Of a stretch of 64,000 bases of DNA, positions 19,777-30,834 are shown piece after piece. A program made the translations under genes and the position numbers. The stretch is from Myoxocephalus aenaeus. Taxonomy: Eukaryota > Chordata > Actinopteri > Perciformes > Cottidae. The notes below the pieces were generated by a model. It was given only the letters and a program-made list of their open reading frames with translations. It had not been told where the DNA came from and searched no databases. The DNA lies in contig JBAMJR010000083.1 in assembly GCA_038501785.1 (NCBI GenBank), positions 80,001 through 144,000 on the forward strand, in the 5' to 3' direction. Each line of letters starts with the position of its first letter. Position 1 is the first letter of the stretch.

Positions 19777-20745
19777 ATGAAGCGAGATGTCGCACTGGAG
19801 GTGAGCCAGGAAGTGATGCAGATGGAGGGTGAGGATCAGGAGCAATCAGAGGAGGAGGAGGATGGATGATGGATGATGATGATGATGAGGAAGAAGAGGA
19901 GGAAGAGGAGGGACAGTCAGGCGACCAGGCTGGTAGCATGCCGGGACAGGAGGTGAACAAGTCAAATAGCACAGTCAAATAGCAGCCGTGTGAGGGCCTA
20001 TTTGTACTATGCGAGTGCCGGCAAGGGCGATATACAAGACTGGAGGTTCTTTGGAGACGTCCGCATGCTGGAGATGTAAGCATGTTTTGCCACATCCACG
20101 ATTAAGCTGCTATTACACAAGCCTGATGTGAACAGTTGATACATTGCATTGTTTTTCTTCTACAGGTACATTACCCTGCTTAGGAGTCAGGGAAAGGCAG
20201 CAAGCATGTGCAAGTTCTACCTGAAGAGCGTCCGGGAATTTTCCCAGTTCCTCAGAGACCGCCCCGGAGAAGTGCAAGCTGAGCGGCAAGGAGCACGAGG
20301 TGTTGGAAGAGTCGTTGCAACGGGCAATGCATACGCTGGCGTTGGAAATATCGGCGCACAAACGGCAACTCAAACGTGATTGGACTCCGAAACCCCAGAG
20401 CGCCGTGCACAAGAAAGAGCGAAAACCAGCCACGTTTACCAGCAGTCTGGCTGTTGCATGGAGGAGGCAAAGCGGACGTGGGAAGCTCTGCCGGCAGTCC
20501 CGTGGACAGACGAGATGGAGAGCAGGAGTCAGAAGGAGAGGAGGAGGCCATGGCGGTAGAGGAGGCTGACGTAAGTAAATACATGATATCAAAGTGCATG
20601 ACAGTTGTGTGAAAACCAGTCTCAACTGATGAACTTAATGCGGTTTTGTTTGTCTTTCCTCGACAGACTTCAGAGGAAAGTCGCCAACAGAGACAGAAGT
20701 TGCCTAAATTGCTGCTATCTTCAATGGAGCCGATGGGACGTGTGT
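19777..20745 (+). pseudogene. Spliced gene relic of unknown family
   Basis: Three exons with matching GT-AG sites can be traced: 19777-20074 (after TTCTCAG, before GTAAGC), 20167-20570 (after TTCTACAG, before GTAAGT) and 20667 to a stop near 20745 (after TCGACAG). AATAAA follows at about 20940. The protein starts with an acidic, Glu-rich leader. Then comes a conserved-looking helical block across the first splice (VRAYLYYASAGKG, then GKAASMCKFYLKSV), a further helical segment, and a short Lys/Gln-rich tail. Exon 1 has an internal stop and exon 2 needs two frame changes, so this copy is broken. The helical block faintly resembles the core-binding part of tyrosine recombinases; that is a guess. 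It may be a transposon-derived multicopy gene. Confidence 0.5.
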
Positions 20746-21033
20746 GAACGCGCCAGCATCGCCACCCTCCAGACACACACACACACAGAAATTGTTTTAT
20801 AGGTGTAGTTTAATTTGTCTGATAGCTTTGTATATAGTTGAATGTGTGAATAACTTGTTATATAGGTATAGTTTAATTTGTAAAGTAGCTTTGTATATAG
20901 TAGAATGTGTTTAATAGTTTGTTGTACTGTTGTTTCATGAATAAATGTGAAACGTGAATTAGTCAATCGCTGTCCTGGTTATTCATTCAAAAGACAAAGA
21001 AACATCGACAGTGTGACTGTATTCCCTTAGCAG

Positions 21034-21034
<1 letters not shown>

Positions 21035-21094
<60 letters not shown>
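21035..21094. repeat. (TG)n microsatellite
   Basis: About 30 uninterrupted TG units. Confidence 0.97.
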
Positions 21095-21095
<1 letters not shown>

Positions 21096-22100
21096 TCGTC
21101 GCACTGGGTGGAGAATGAAGGAGGCAGGGTGGTGGTGGTGGAGGAGGGCGGTTGGTGATCTCGAGCACCTTACAAGCTGCCGGGGTAAGTTGGAGGGCAC
21201 TGAGTACAGTGGTGGATGGCTGGTTGACTGCACATTATACACCACGGGTATAACTGGTATGCTGTGATCCCACCTGCAAGGAAACACACAGATTCAACCA
21301 GAGATGTGAAAACTGGGCTGTATTAGAGGTAATGCAGCTCAGGAGCAGGACCACACCTCAAACACCCATCTTCATGTCATATTTCTATAAATGTCTACTT
21401 TCATGTTTGTTCCCTTTTCGCTCTCATTGATGGGCAAGGCGGCTGCCGAGCCCAGGAGCTATTGTGTCTCTTTCCCAAAGCCATTCTCATCTGCCAATCT
21501 TCACTCAAGGGCTTAACTTGAGTGAAGATAATTTACTTAGTATCTGTATATTGGTACTTACTACTATTGCACTTCTGGTTGGATGCTAAACTGCATTTTG
21601 TTGCTCTGTACTTGTACATGTGTAATGACAAAGTTGAATCAAATCATATGTTTTATATTCAATAAACACGTTTACTGGGGTGTCCCGGTGCATGAGTGGT
21701 GAAGATGAATACTATGTAATTGGAGCTTTCCATGTGTGTTGCATGTCTCCCCTCTCTTTCCCCATGTTTATAGTCTCGCTGTTAAGTCACCATCAATAAA
21801 AAAGGTAAAAATGCTTAAATAAAAATATTGCATGTCAGTTAATGTTGTCCTTGATTCAGAACCAACTACAACAGAATAGAAGATTGGGCATTTGGGGGGC
21901 ATTCAGGAGTCCAGAAGTAAAAGTATTGCTCATATTCTGAATAGACTATGTTTAGTGACTAACAGCTTGGCACATCCAAGGCATGGATGGATATGAAACT
22001 CTTCCAGTTATATCATCAATGAATAACGACATCAAAACATATCTGGTCCTTTAAAACAAAAACCCCTCAATTGGTTGGTTTTTGTGGCGTGATAAAAAAA
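21095..22100. other. No recognised gene
   Basis: Single-copy-looking sequence with only short ORFs. It could be intron or 3' UTR of the minus-strand homeobox gene, whose exon ends at 22118 with a splice donor. I did not find the terminal exon. Confidence 0.35.
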
Positions 22101-22117
22101 AAAAAAGAGAGACTCAC

Positions 22118-22419
22118 TGTGGTGGCTAGCCACTGGCAGTAGGATGTGTCCGGTGGTCTGGGGCAGGAAGTAAATGTGGCCTTCGGTCACCATCTCAGTG
22201 GAGTTTCTTCCGGGGCCAAAGGTCGGGTATTCTGTAGGGTTGGAATATGGAGGGTTGGGGGTGAGGTAGGGGGTGAGGTAGGCCATGCAGGGCAGAGGTT
22301 CTTTAGGTTGGTGCTGCGGCTGGCTGGAGGAGTAGGAGGTCGGCAGCTGGTAGGGGAGAGGGTTATTCTGCTGGCCTGAGGTCAGGTTGTCCGGCTTCTC
22401 CCCAAAGTCAAAGAGTGAA
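22118..22419 (-). CDS. Exon of a homeobox gene (C-terminal region)
   Basis: On the minus strand an open segment of about 100 codons lies between a TCCTCAG acceptor (22420-22426) and a strong GTGAGT donor (22117 downward). The product is rich in Pro, Ser, Gln and Tyr (LFDFGEKPDNLTSGQQ, then YLTPYLTPNPPYSNP), like the transactivation regions of homeodomain factors. It lies about 1.1 kb beyond the homeodomain exon on the same strand. The reading phase does not fit that exon directly (phase 1 against the phase 2 needed), so a small exon may lie between them or the gene may be damaged. Confidence 0.5.
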
Positions 22420-23493
22420 CTGAGGACAGAACAAATAAGAATTTGGTCACAAACACACATCTATACCTATATAGGGTGGTGTTACTCTGTCTTTATAGGG
22501 GCAAATACTTAGATGAGGGGGTGTTTGCTGAAAGCATTGTGATGAACAATAACTTCATCCACAAAAGGGGAGCCCAACAGTAAGAATTTGGTAACCTGTG
22601 ATAGACACAATGAGTATGTTTTGTCACTAACATCAGCTGTCATCAATGCACCCTGTTAAAAAGGGTCAGTTCAGCCAAATTACAAATTATTTGCCTGAGA
22701 CTTCTGCTGCCACTCCAATACAGTGGAAGTATATCTTAGATTTGGGCTATATATGTTAGTGCCGTGATACATAATTGTAGTCAATCTAACAACGTTTTAT
22801 ACAAAGCAATTACTAAACAAGATACCTCTCAGCATGATTTCTCAAATATTTAACACCAGCTGAAACCGACTCCCCACTATTACAGGCGCCGTCTAAGGCA
22901 TCATTATACCAGTATTTCACAGGACCTCTGCTCCTGTCTGCAGCCTCTGTACCCCGTCATCTCTAGTACTAGTTGTCCCTGTTCAAATCATCGTCTAGTA
23001 TGCATGTCACAGGCTGCTGGGAGGTAACACAGGCAGATAAAACATTGGTCTGGTTTCTGGAGAATAGTACAAACTCAACATACAGGGTGAAGGTCCACTG
23101 AGCGCTGAGTTTAAACCTCTTATAGACGCTCACAGCATCAAGTTATTGCTTTCCCTAAAGAAAATCCAACTGATGGTTGTTCAGACTACAAACTGCCATT
23201 CATGGTGTTAAAAAGCCTATAATTTGACTGTAAATAATAAAACTGCCCGCTGCTTCAGTTTAATTGTGCAAAAACAGAAATGGGAAATGTTTTTGGAACT
23301 TTATATCAGCATGCCGAATACACAATTGTGTGCATTTTTTTTAATTTATGTCAAAATGTGTTACTAAGCTAAGAATATGTAACATTTAGCTGTGGAGACG
23401 GTACCATTACTACGTGCGCATGAACATCAAGTGACTGGATATAGATTATTGTATTTTGTTTCCTCATGGCTGGGCTATACAGCTCAGGCTCAC

Positions 23494-23605
23494 CGGTGAC
23501 GTGGCTGTTTTTTGGTGGTATTGCTCTCCTTGATCTGTGTTCAAACGTTGGTGTGATAGAGCGCTCCACCTTCTTCAACTTAGCCCGGCGGTTCTGAAAC
23601 CAGAT
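23494..23605 (-). CDS. Homeodomain helix-3 exon
   Basis: On the minus strand, after an ACCAG acceptor, the exon opens with IWFQNRRAKLKKVERS, the DNA-recognition helix of a homeodomain. It ends at a GTGAGC donor at 23493. An intron just before the WFQNRR block is the common position in paired-like and some divergent homeobox genes. The Lys-Val-Glu-Arg tail and the proline-rich next exon would fit a NOBOX-like gene, but I cannot assign it. No exon for helices 1-2 was found upstream (23.7-24.5 kb), so the gene may continue further away or be a fragment. A long TA repeat sits only 35 bp from the acceptor. Confidence 0.65.
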
Positions 23606-23632
23606 CTGGTTCACAGAATCATGCAGAGGGGG

Positions 23633-23638
<6 letters not shown>

Positions 23639-23728
<90 letters not shown>
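23639..23728. repeat. (TA)n microsatellite
   Basis: About 45 uninterrupted TA units, probably inside the homeobox intron. Confidence 0.97.
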
Positions 23729-23731
<3 letters not shown>

Positions 23732-24580
23732 GAAAAATGGAGACTTGTGCAGGGAAATGGAAGGAAACTGGATGAGAGGGGAGGTGAAAGAAGGTAAATG
23801 TCTAACCAAAATCCTTCCCAAGTTTCTAATCCTGGCGCCAGAAGGTAGACGTGGGGTATCTCCATCTGCCATAACCCATATAAACATGTCATCATCTCAG
23901 TAAAAGAATTGATGCAACAAAACCGGAGATGTCGTGTTTTTCCACTCCACACAGCTCTCTTTGTGCAACTCTTCATCCCAAAAGATACATTTGCAAGGTT
24001 AGCTTCAGCCTTTGTACTGATTGGGAGTTGGTGTGTGATTCAGAGTAAAGCACGACTCCACCTCTTGTGCAAAGACAGGCACAGACGCGGAAAGAGGAGG
24101 TTTGAAACGTTAGCAGAACCGGTAAGTCCGGACCTTATTGACAAGAAATGAATGGTCATCGTTTTTGATTAATTAACTGTTAAAGCCCTCTTCAAGCACA
24201 ACGTTATCCTTCACAGCTTTCCCAAACATGAATATTTGTTGCTTTTTCTTACATAAGGCTAAAAAGATCTTTGGTTTTAGATAAATCAAGCAATTTGAAG
24301 ACAATTGCATTTGTCTATATTATTCTTACATTAATTAGACCAAACAATCAATTCATTATGAAAAAAATGTCAGATCTTATGAAAATGAATCATTACCTGC
24401 ATCCCTAGACAATATATTTGTCAGTGTCACATATAAGAAGTACACAGACAATAATAATCAGTTATCTTTTAAAGTTGTAAACTTTGATTGAAACTTGATT
24501 TCAGAAAATCACTGTTTCATCGCTCTCTGTGGGCTGAAACATTACACTGTGCACAACATTACTCACTGCAGCCATTAATG

Positions 24581-24643
<63 letters not shown>

Positions 24644-24675
24644 TATTTATTTATTTTTTATTTTATTTTATTTTT
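23729..24675. other. No recognised gene; (TA)n at 24586-24634
   Basis: A/T-rich sequence with a second TA run followed by T-rich sequence. A potential splice donor (ACCG followed by GTAAGT) lies near 24120, but I see no recognisable exon. Confidence 0.4.
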
Positions 24676-25037
24676 TAAAATAACGTTAAAAGTACAGCTA
24701 AATTGAGTCGGTGGAAAAAAGACGGCAACAATCTTGCGACACAGATCAGCAGGAAACGGTCCAAACTGCTTGAAATCGCAACGGAGCATTGCATCGGAGG
24801 CCTTTGACGTGGTACTGGAAGCACGAGTGTGCAGACCGTATGGGGGGAATGGGTCAACTCAAAGCCGCGGACACGCTACCAGCCCGGTATAGCCTAACCT
24901 GGGAAACTATGGATGAAAGTTTACCAGTTAATGCCGGCTCGAGCATGCAGTAACGCCGGTGGCCAGCGGGGGCAGCCAAAGGCACCACGATTCCAAGGAA
25001 AGCTATGCTGGGAGGTGTAGTCCCCGACGCCCTGCTG
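24676..25037. repeat. Dispersed GC-rich repeat, copy B (internally deleted)
   Basis: It begins like copy A (AATAACGTTAAAAGTACAG) but jumps after about 65 bp to the second half (ACAGATCAGCAGGAAACGG). That half is then followed, with few differences, to GTGTAGTCCCCGACGCCC. The 32-bp minisatellite starts directly at its end. Confidence 0.85.
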
Positions 25038-25925
25038 TCAAAGAACACACAAAGAGTCTAGCCCTGATGTCAAAGAACACGCAGAGGGTCTCGCCCTGCT
25101 GTCAAAGCACACGCAGAGGGTCTAGCCCTGCTGTCAAAGCACACGCAGAGGGTCTAGCCCTGCTGTCAAAGCACACATAACGAGTCTAGCCCTGCTGTCA
25201 AAGAACACATAACGAGTCTAGCCCTGCTGTCAAAGAACACATAACGAGTCTAGCCCTGCTGTCAAAGAACACATAACGAGTCCAGCCCTGCTGTCAAAGA
25301 ACACATAACGAGTCCAGCCCTGCTGTCAAAGAACACGCAGAGGGTCTAGCCCTGCTGTCAAAGAACACGCAGAGGGTCTAGCCCTGCTGTCAAAGAACAC
25401 GCAGAGGGTCTAGCACCTGCTGTCAAAGAACACGCAGAGGGTCTAGCCCTGCTGTCAAAGCACACGCAGAGGGTCTAGCCCTGCTGTCAAAGCACACGCA
25501 GAGGGTCTAGCCCTGCTGTCAAAGCACACGCAGAGGGTCTAGCCCTGCTGTCAAAGAACACATAACGAGTCTAGCCCTGCTGTCAAAGAACACATAACGA
25601 GTCTAGCCCTGCTGTCAAAGAACACATAACGAGTCTAGCCCTGCTGTCAAAGAACACATAACGAGTCCAGCTCTGCTGTCAAAGAACACATAACGAGTCC
25701 AGCCCTGCTGTCAAAGAACACGCAGAGGGTCTAGCCCTGCTGTCAAAGAACACGCAGAGGGTCTAGCACCTGCTGTCAAAGAACACGCAGAGGGTCTAGC
25801 CCTGCTGTCAAAGAACACGCAGAGGGTCTAGCACCTGCTGTCAAAGAACACGCAGAGGGTCTAGCCCTGCTGTCAAAGAACACGCAGAGGGTCTAGCCCT
25901 GCTGTCAAAGAACACGCAGGGTCAA
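25035..25925. repeat. 32-bp minisatellite with higher-order structure
   Basis: About 28 units of 32 bp share CTGCTGTCAAAG and GTCTAGCC. Two variants alternate in blocks: one with ACGCAGAGGG, the other with ACATAACGAG. The block order in about 25080-25440 is repeated in 25440-25800, down to the CTCC/CTAG and GCACC variants, so a segment of about 390 bp was duplicated as a whole. An outlying unit lies at 26395-26440. Confidence 0.95.
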
Positions 25926-26143
25926 GCTCTGACACCAAGGCCAACACAATGTGAGGGATCATCACGCTTTTGACGCGCATGTCAGAAAAGGGCCTTCCCG
26001 AGGTCCCACAATGTCGAGGTTCCTACCAATCGATCGGTAATCCACTAGTTAGTATTGACAAGTGCGACGTTCAAGTCTCTGGCGGCTTCAGAACAAAAGA
26101 TATTAGCTGAGGGATCACACCACGTGGTTTTCTTCCGTAATCC

Positions 26144-26394
26144 TTTTAATAACGTTAAAAGTACAGCTAACTTGAGTCGGTGGAAAAAAGACGGCAACAA
26201 TCGTGCGACTTCAAACCCCATCCAACCTTGCTCACCTCCCGACCCCGGGCCCCCAAACTTAAGCCCACCCCCGGAGTTAAAACACATCATTCGCTCGATT
26301 TAGGGAACCGGACCCCTGGTTCTATAGAGTAAGACGGCGGGGACAAGTCCTGACGGGGCTCACGCGTGCGGTTACGCAGCCATTCCCAAGAACA
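26144..26394. repeat. Dispersed GC-rich repeat, copy C
   Basis: It matches copy A (18120-18365) closely, from TTTTAATAACGTTAAAAGTA to GCAGCCATTCCCA, then breaks into an isolated 32-bp minisatellite unit. Copies B and C flank the minisatellite, so array and repeat were probably one composite. Confidence 0.85.
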
Positions 26395-26581
26395 TATAAA
26401 GAGTCTAGCCCTGATGTCAAAGAACACGCAGAGGGTCTAACAACGACGGATTTCGAAAAGAGTACCACGTATGTAACCATGGAGACTGTGCGCATCTTCC
26501 AGTAGTAGTGGGATCACTGTGTGTAAAGTATTGACGTCGCGAGCTGCGAGAAAGCAACGGCTATATTTCATAGATTTTTTT

Positions 26582-26985
26582 AACCCTAACCCAGCCTATC
26601 CAGTCTGAAATACCACTTGATGGCCAAGCACACAGCTGATGCTAACTCCCCTCGTCATAGCAGACAAGAATGGATGACTTCGGACAGAAACGCATGGACA
26701 CCACAACGAAGAACAAACGTATTGGAGCCATAGCTAAATGGTGGCTACTGCGTGTAGGCCTGTTATAACGTTGTGGAGGACAAGTCTCTTTATAATTTTA
26801 TACCGCCCTGTTTTGCAGTTTTTTTCAATAAAATAAAACATTTGCATAAAGCAAGCCAATCCACTTTTTCATGTTGATAAGAGCATTAAAATAAAGAAAA
26901 GAAAAAAATTGTGATTAATCGCGAGTTAACTATGACATAAATGCGATTAATCGCGATTACATATTTTAATCGTTTGACAGCACTA
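26582..26985 (-). mobile_element. hAT-type element, truncated copy
   Basis: It ends with the terminal inverted repeat GACAGCACTA preceded by a TTAATCG-rich block. Its inner part carries the same BED-zinc-finger-derived sequence as the complete element at 28136-28780, in the opposite orientation, with a different middle segment. The other end is missing. Confidence 0.75.
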
Positions 26986-27217
26986 ATTATATATATATAT
27001 ATATCATTACAAATATTACCCAATTCCAGCACCATAATATTTGACATTTGGACATGCAAACTGGTTCCTCACAATGGTTACTTTACGTTCAACTACAACA
27101 TTTACCATAAACACACCTTCATTGTCCAACTAAACCCAAACCTTTTTCTTATTCACATACAAAAACCATGCACTCACTTGCTCATATTACCTGCACCTTT
27201 TATTGTGTGCTTTTACA

Positions 27218-27303
27218 GCAATGGCATCCCCATCACCCTCCCGATTCCAACGGACTAATGACCCGAAAGCCAAGGCCATTACAATGGCCTTCCAACTGCT
27301 GAG
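27218..27303 (+). other. Exon-like segments of unknown gene
   Basis: An ACAG acceptor precedes an ATG-led open stretch (MASPSPSRFQ...) that ends at a GTAAGT donor at 27304. A second open stretch follows a CCACAG acceptor at about 27397 and runs to about 27552. Phase and sequence do not identify a family. They could be exons of a decayed transposon gene. Confidence 0.3.
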
Positions 27304-27844
27304 TGTAAGTTACTACCTGTGTACTGATACCACCCAATAATTGAAGATACCTTCTATCACATGGTTGTCATTTACTCTCTTGTGTTTCATCCACAGTATG
27401 CCATAAAAGATGAAGCAGTGACGAGACAGGACCTCTATACTACTTGCATCGACACATGCCATGAAGCACGCACGCACTCACACTCACACACGTCAACAGA
27501 AGTCTGCTTGCGCAGAACAAATCCCTCCGGAAGGACCTTTCCAGGACAACACTGATTGCTACAGGCCAAGCTGTACATTGCAGACGTCCCACTAGGCCCT
27601 CAGATGGTAAATATTATTCACCCTGCTTTTCTTACACTCATCTTATATACACTTGATGCTCACCACACACCCAATGAACACATCAGACACTCTGCTTACT
27701 TCTGTTTGTCAGAAATAACAGACACAAATGCTCACCGTACCTCTCACCCCAACGCTGACCTGGACCACTGTGACGAACCCACCTGCTAAAGATCGAAACC
27801 ACGACTTGCCCCTTTTCACTTTTACCCCACTGTTTCTAATATAT

Positions 27845-27945
27845 ATATAGAAACAGAAACATGCACTTTATTAATCCCCTTGGGGAAATTCTTCTCTGCA
27901 TTTGACCCATCCCTGGATAGGGAGCAGTGGGCAGCCCTGTGATAT
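27845..27945 (-). mobile_element. LINE 3' end fragment
   Basis: TTTATTAATCCCCTTGGGGAAA, followed by TTGACCCATCC and GGGCAGCC, is the reverse complement of a common fish CR1/L2-type 3' UTR. Only the tail is present. Confidence 0.65.
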
Positions 27946-28135
27946 ATATACATACATACATACATACATACTCTTCACAATGCATGCCACTTTATTTTAC
28001 TAACCTTTATTACAATGTATATATATTTCTCATCACAGCAAATACATATTTTTTGCCCCATTTCCCAACTGCGCTTTCCTTCTAATCATGTGACACTTGC
28101 AGATATCATTAACACATATATATATATATATATAT

Positions 28136-28780
28136 TAGTGCTGTCAAACGATTAAAATATTTAATCGCATTTGTCATAGTTAACTCGCGATTAATCGCAA
28201 TTTTTTCTTCTTCATTTTAATGCTCTTATCAACATGAAAAAGTGGATTGGCTTGCTGTAAACAAGGGTTTACGAGAGAGAGAGAGAGAGAGAGAGAGATC
28301 CGCCACCCATTTAGCTATGGCTGCAATAAGTCTGTTCTTCGTTGTGGTGTCCATGCGTTTCTGTCCGAAGTCATCCATTCTTGACTGCTATGACGAGGGG
28401 AGTTAGCATCAGCTGTGTGCTTGGCCATCAAGTGGTGTTTCAGACTGGATAGGCTACGATGATAGCTCAGTTCACAATGACTAATGGCACATACCACTTT
28501 CGTCTTGTCAAGGGAACATCTGACAACTTTTTGAAAGTAAACTTTCCATTCATTAGCGTCTTATCATTCATTTTGCCGTATCGCGCTCACCATTCATTCA
28601 TTTCAAACCGTAACGTTAGCCTAGCTTCCAAGCCCAAATGGCGTGCCTATTGTTTTGCTTCCGGTTGAGCTACATCCGGCGTGGTGCTTGCGAGAAAAAA
28701 AAATATGTAAAAAAAACGCCGTTAATAAAATTGACGCCGTTAAAATTGGTTTGCGTTAACGCGCTAATATGACAGCACTA
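28136..28780. mobile_element. Non-autonomous hAT-type element, 645 bp
   Basis: The ends are TAGTGCTGTC and GACAGCACTA, a perfect 10-bp terminal inverted repeat of hAT type, next to TTAATCGC-rich subterminal sequence. The element sits in a TA repeat, so the expected 8-bp target duplication cannot be proved. The minus strand at 28315-28497 encodes a BED-zinc-finger remnant (YHRSLSSLKHHLMAKH), showing derivation from a transposase gene of this family. A (GA)n run lies at 28274-28298. Confidence 0.82.
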
Positions 28781-28823
<43 letters not shown>

Positions 28824-30545
28824 TGCTGGGCAGAGTAGGACAAATGTAACTGATTGATGGCATGATGTGTCTGTGATTGAGTGCGATGAATAGCATGATG
28901 TGAAAGATTGCATGATGAAGTAAAAACTAGTGTATTGCATGCTTTGATTGTAAAGTGTTGTTATCAGGACAATATAACAGGCTCTCTGGAGCAACAGCAT
29001 ATACATCAGTTGTATTGTATTAGGGGAGCAACATAAATAGTCTGGTCAGCAGTGTGTCAATCAATTTAGTAGTTTTAGTAGCATATTTTTTGTCTGGCGT
29101 TAAGAAAAATGTATCTGACTTCCTGTTTTGAGATATGGTGCTTTTATTTTGAAGGCGGAAACGAACGTAAAACGGAAGTCATTCCGTAGTGCGTGAAACG
29201 AAACATTTGGAATGGAGAAAGTACTATTACGTTGGTGGTGGAATAAATAAAAAACATTTAAAAGCAGTCAGTCATAGTGAAAGACCATTTGTTGGAGGGG
29301 TGTGGTAAAAACTGCAACTCTGAGATCACTGTGTTACAGCGACGTTCAGTAGTCTCAGTGCGGGAACAGCGGGTGCACGCTGTAACGGTGCATATATTAT
29401 GTGTGTCTTGAGAGGCTTATACAGGCAGTTAAAGCTTTGAAAAATCATTGTCAGTGTTAACGCATGTCTTGAAGTGGTGGAGTCCCACCTGGCTGCGCCC
29501 AGCCAATACCAGACGATGCATAGGATGAGGACAATGGAGGTGTATCGGCCAGGAAGTCCTCTACTTAGCATATGAAAAGGCACCCTCGTGCAGTGCCAGC
29601 ACGTTCTCCGGAGACTATTATGATGTAAATGAGCATAGGTGTGTAGTTTTGCTGTGTTTTTCCAAGTCGTGCAGATATAATACCAGTGTGTTCATTTAAA
29701 ATAAGTAGGTATAAATATATACAATTGTACAAAGGAAGGGAACCCGTTGTCAGGAGGCATTGAAGTAAAGTTAGATAATCATTAGAAAGTAATGTGTAAT
29801 AAAGTATATTAGTGACTGCATCAGTGCTTTTTGCTGTGTATTGTTTGATGTAGTTTTAGAGGGGCAAGTGGTGGTTTGGGCATTCTGTCCAACGTGCGAC
29901 TGAGATTAAACATATTAATACGTCAATGAACGTTAAAGATTGTGTGTGATGGCAGCAAATGGTATTGGCTCGGAACCTGGCATTTGATGGTTACGGTGGC
30001 CTATTGGATGTCCGCTCTCGGACATCCAATAGGCCACCGTCACATAGAGTAATCTTAGATGACTCACATATTGCGACGTAAAATATATCATAGATGAGCG
30101 TGTTCTGGCGGCTGATGTGCAATGATTCAACAGTACTCTATTGGTATGTATTATGTTATTTATTGATGTAATAATGAGTTTAGGATTCAATAATTGACTG
30201 GATTAGAATGGATTTGGACAGGCGGAAGATGCCGGAGGAAGTGGAGCCGCTGAACCGCTCCCATTGGTGGAGCGAAGCACGGCCACATTATACTCAGATA
30301 AGTAGCGAGGTATTTCAGCGATCATGCCCCTTGTTTAACTATCCAGTTGGAATAGTTAGATTTGCTCAGACTTGAAGACCCGAAAGGATTATACGAAGTT
30401 TGTGTTTTGGGAAGTGACTTATTTTCTCTGCGAAGGTGAGTTATCGGAGTTGCAATGCGGAAGTTGGTAGTAATGCGTGTAGTGTAACTTGTGTAACGTA
30501 TCTGTGTTCTCCACCCCACGCGTTAGCGCCGCTTTTGTTTACATC
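28781..30545. other. No recognised gene
   Basis: It begins with a TA repeat (28783-28820). Short ORFs show no family likeness. The region precedes the Helentron coding region and may contain its 5' terminus, which I could not place. Confidence 0.35.
29993..30040. repeat. Perfect 22-bp inverted repeat, 4-nt loop
   Basis: Arms 29993-30014 and 30019-30040 are exact reverse complements around CTCT; the arm begins ACGGTGGCCTATTGG. It contains CCAAT boxes in both orientations (ATTGG/CCAAT). Confidence 0.93.
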
Positions 30546-30546
30546 A

Positions 30547-30711
30547 CGTGTTTAACGTAAATCTCATGTACAACACTTATGAGATGCGATCGGTTTACTC
30601 GTGTATATCACGTTTACTGGCGTGGGTTTATACCACGTGGGTTTAACGATTACGTAGTAAATCTGATTTATGGGATGTGATCGGTTTTGTCGTGTAAGTC
30701 GTGTCTTTTAT
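30547..30711. promoter_or_regulatory. Two direct repeats with CACGTG boxes upstream of the spliced gene
   Basis: Segments starting at about 30547 and 30643 (96 bp apart) share CACGTG, GTTTAACG, a GATG(C/T)GATCGGTTT block and CGTGTA. A third CACGTG lies at about 30904 inside the first exon. Position directly before the multi-exon reading frame suggests a promoter or a repeat bound by the element's own protein; this is inference. Confidence 0.4.
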
Positions 30712-30834
30712 TGTGAAAGATGAACGGAAGAAGAAGACATGTATGAGTTTGAATAGTCCAAAATGACCTCGTAACGTCTATTCCTAACCACTTTTCCTTA
30801 ACCTCTGTGGAAAACTTCACGGGGTCAAGGAAAG

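Noticed and set aside
23369..23887. 172-aa minus-strand ORF with a long Ile-Tyr run
   Set aside because: The Ile-Tyr run is the TA microsatellite. Only the homeodomain helix-3 part is a credible exon, and splice sites bound it.
25035..25925. Regular 32-bp repeats considered as a CRISPR array
   Set aside because: Units are directly tandem without unique spacers, the genome is vertebrate, and no cas genes are present.
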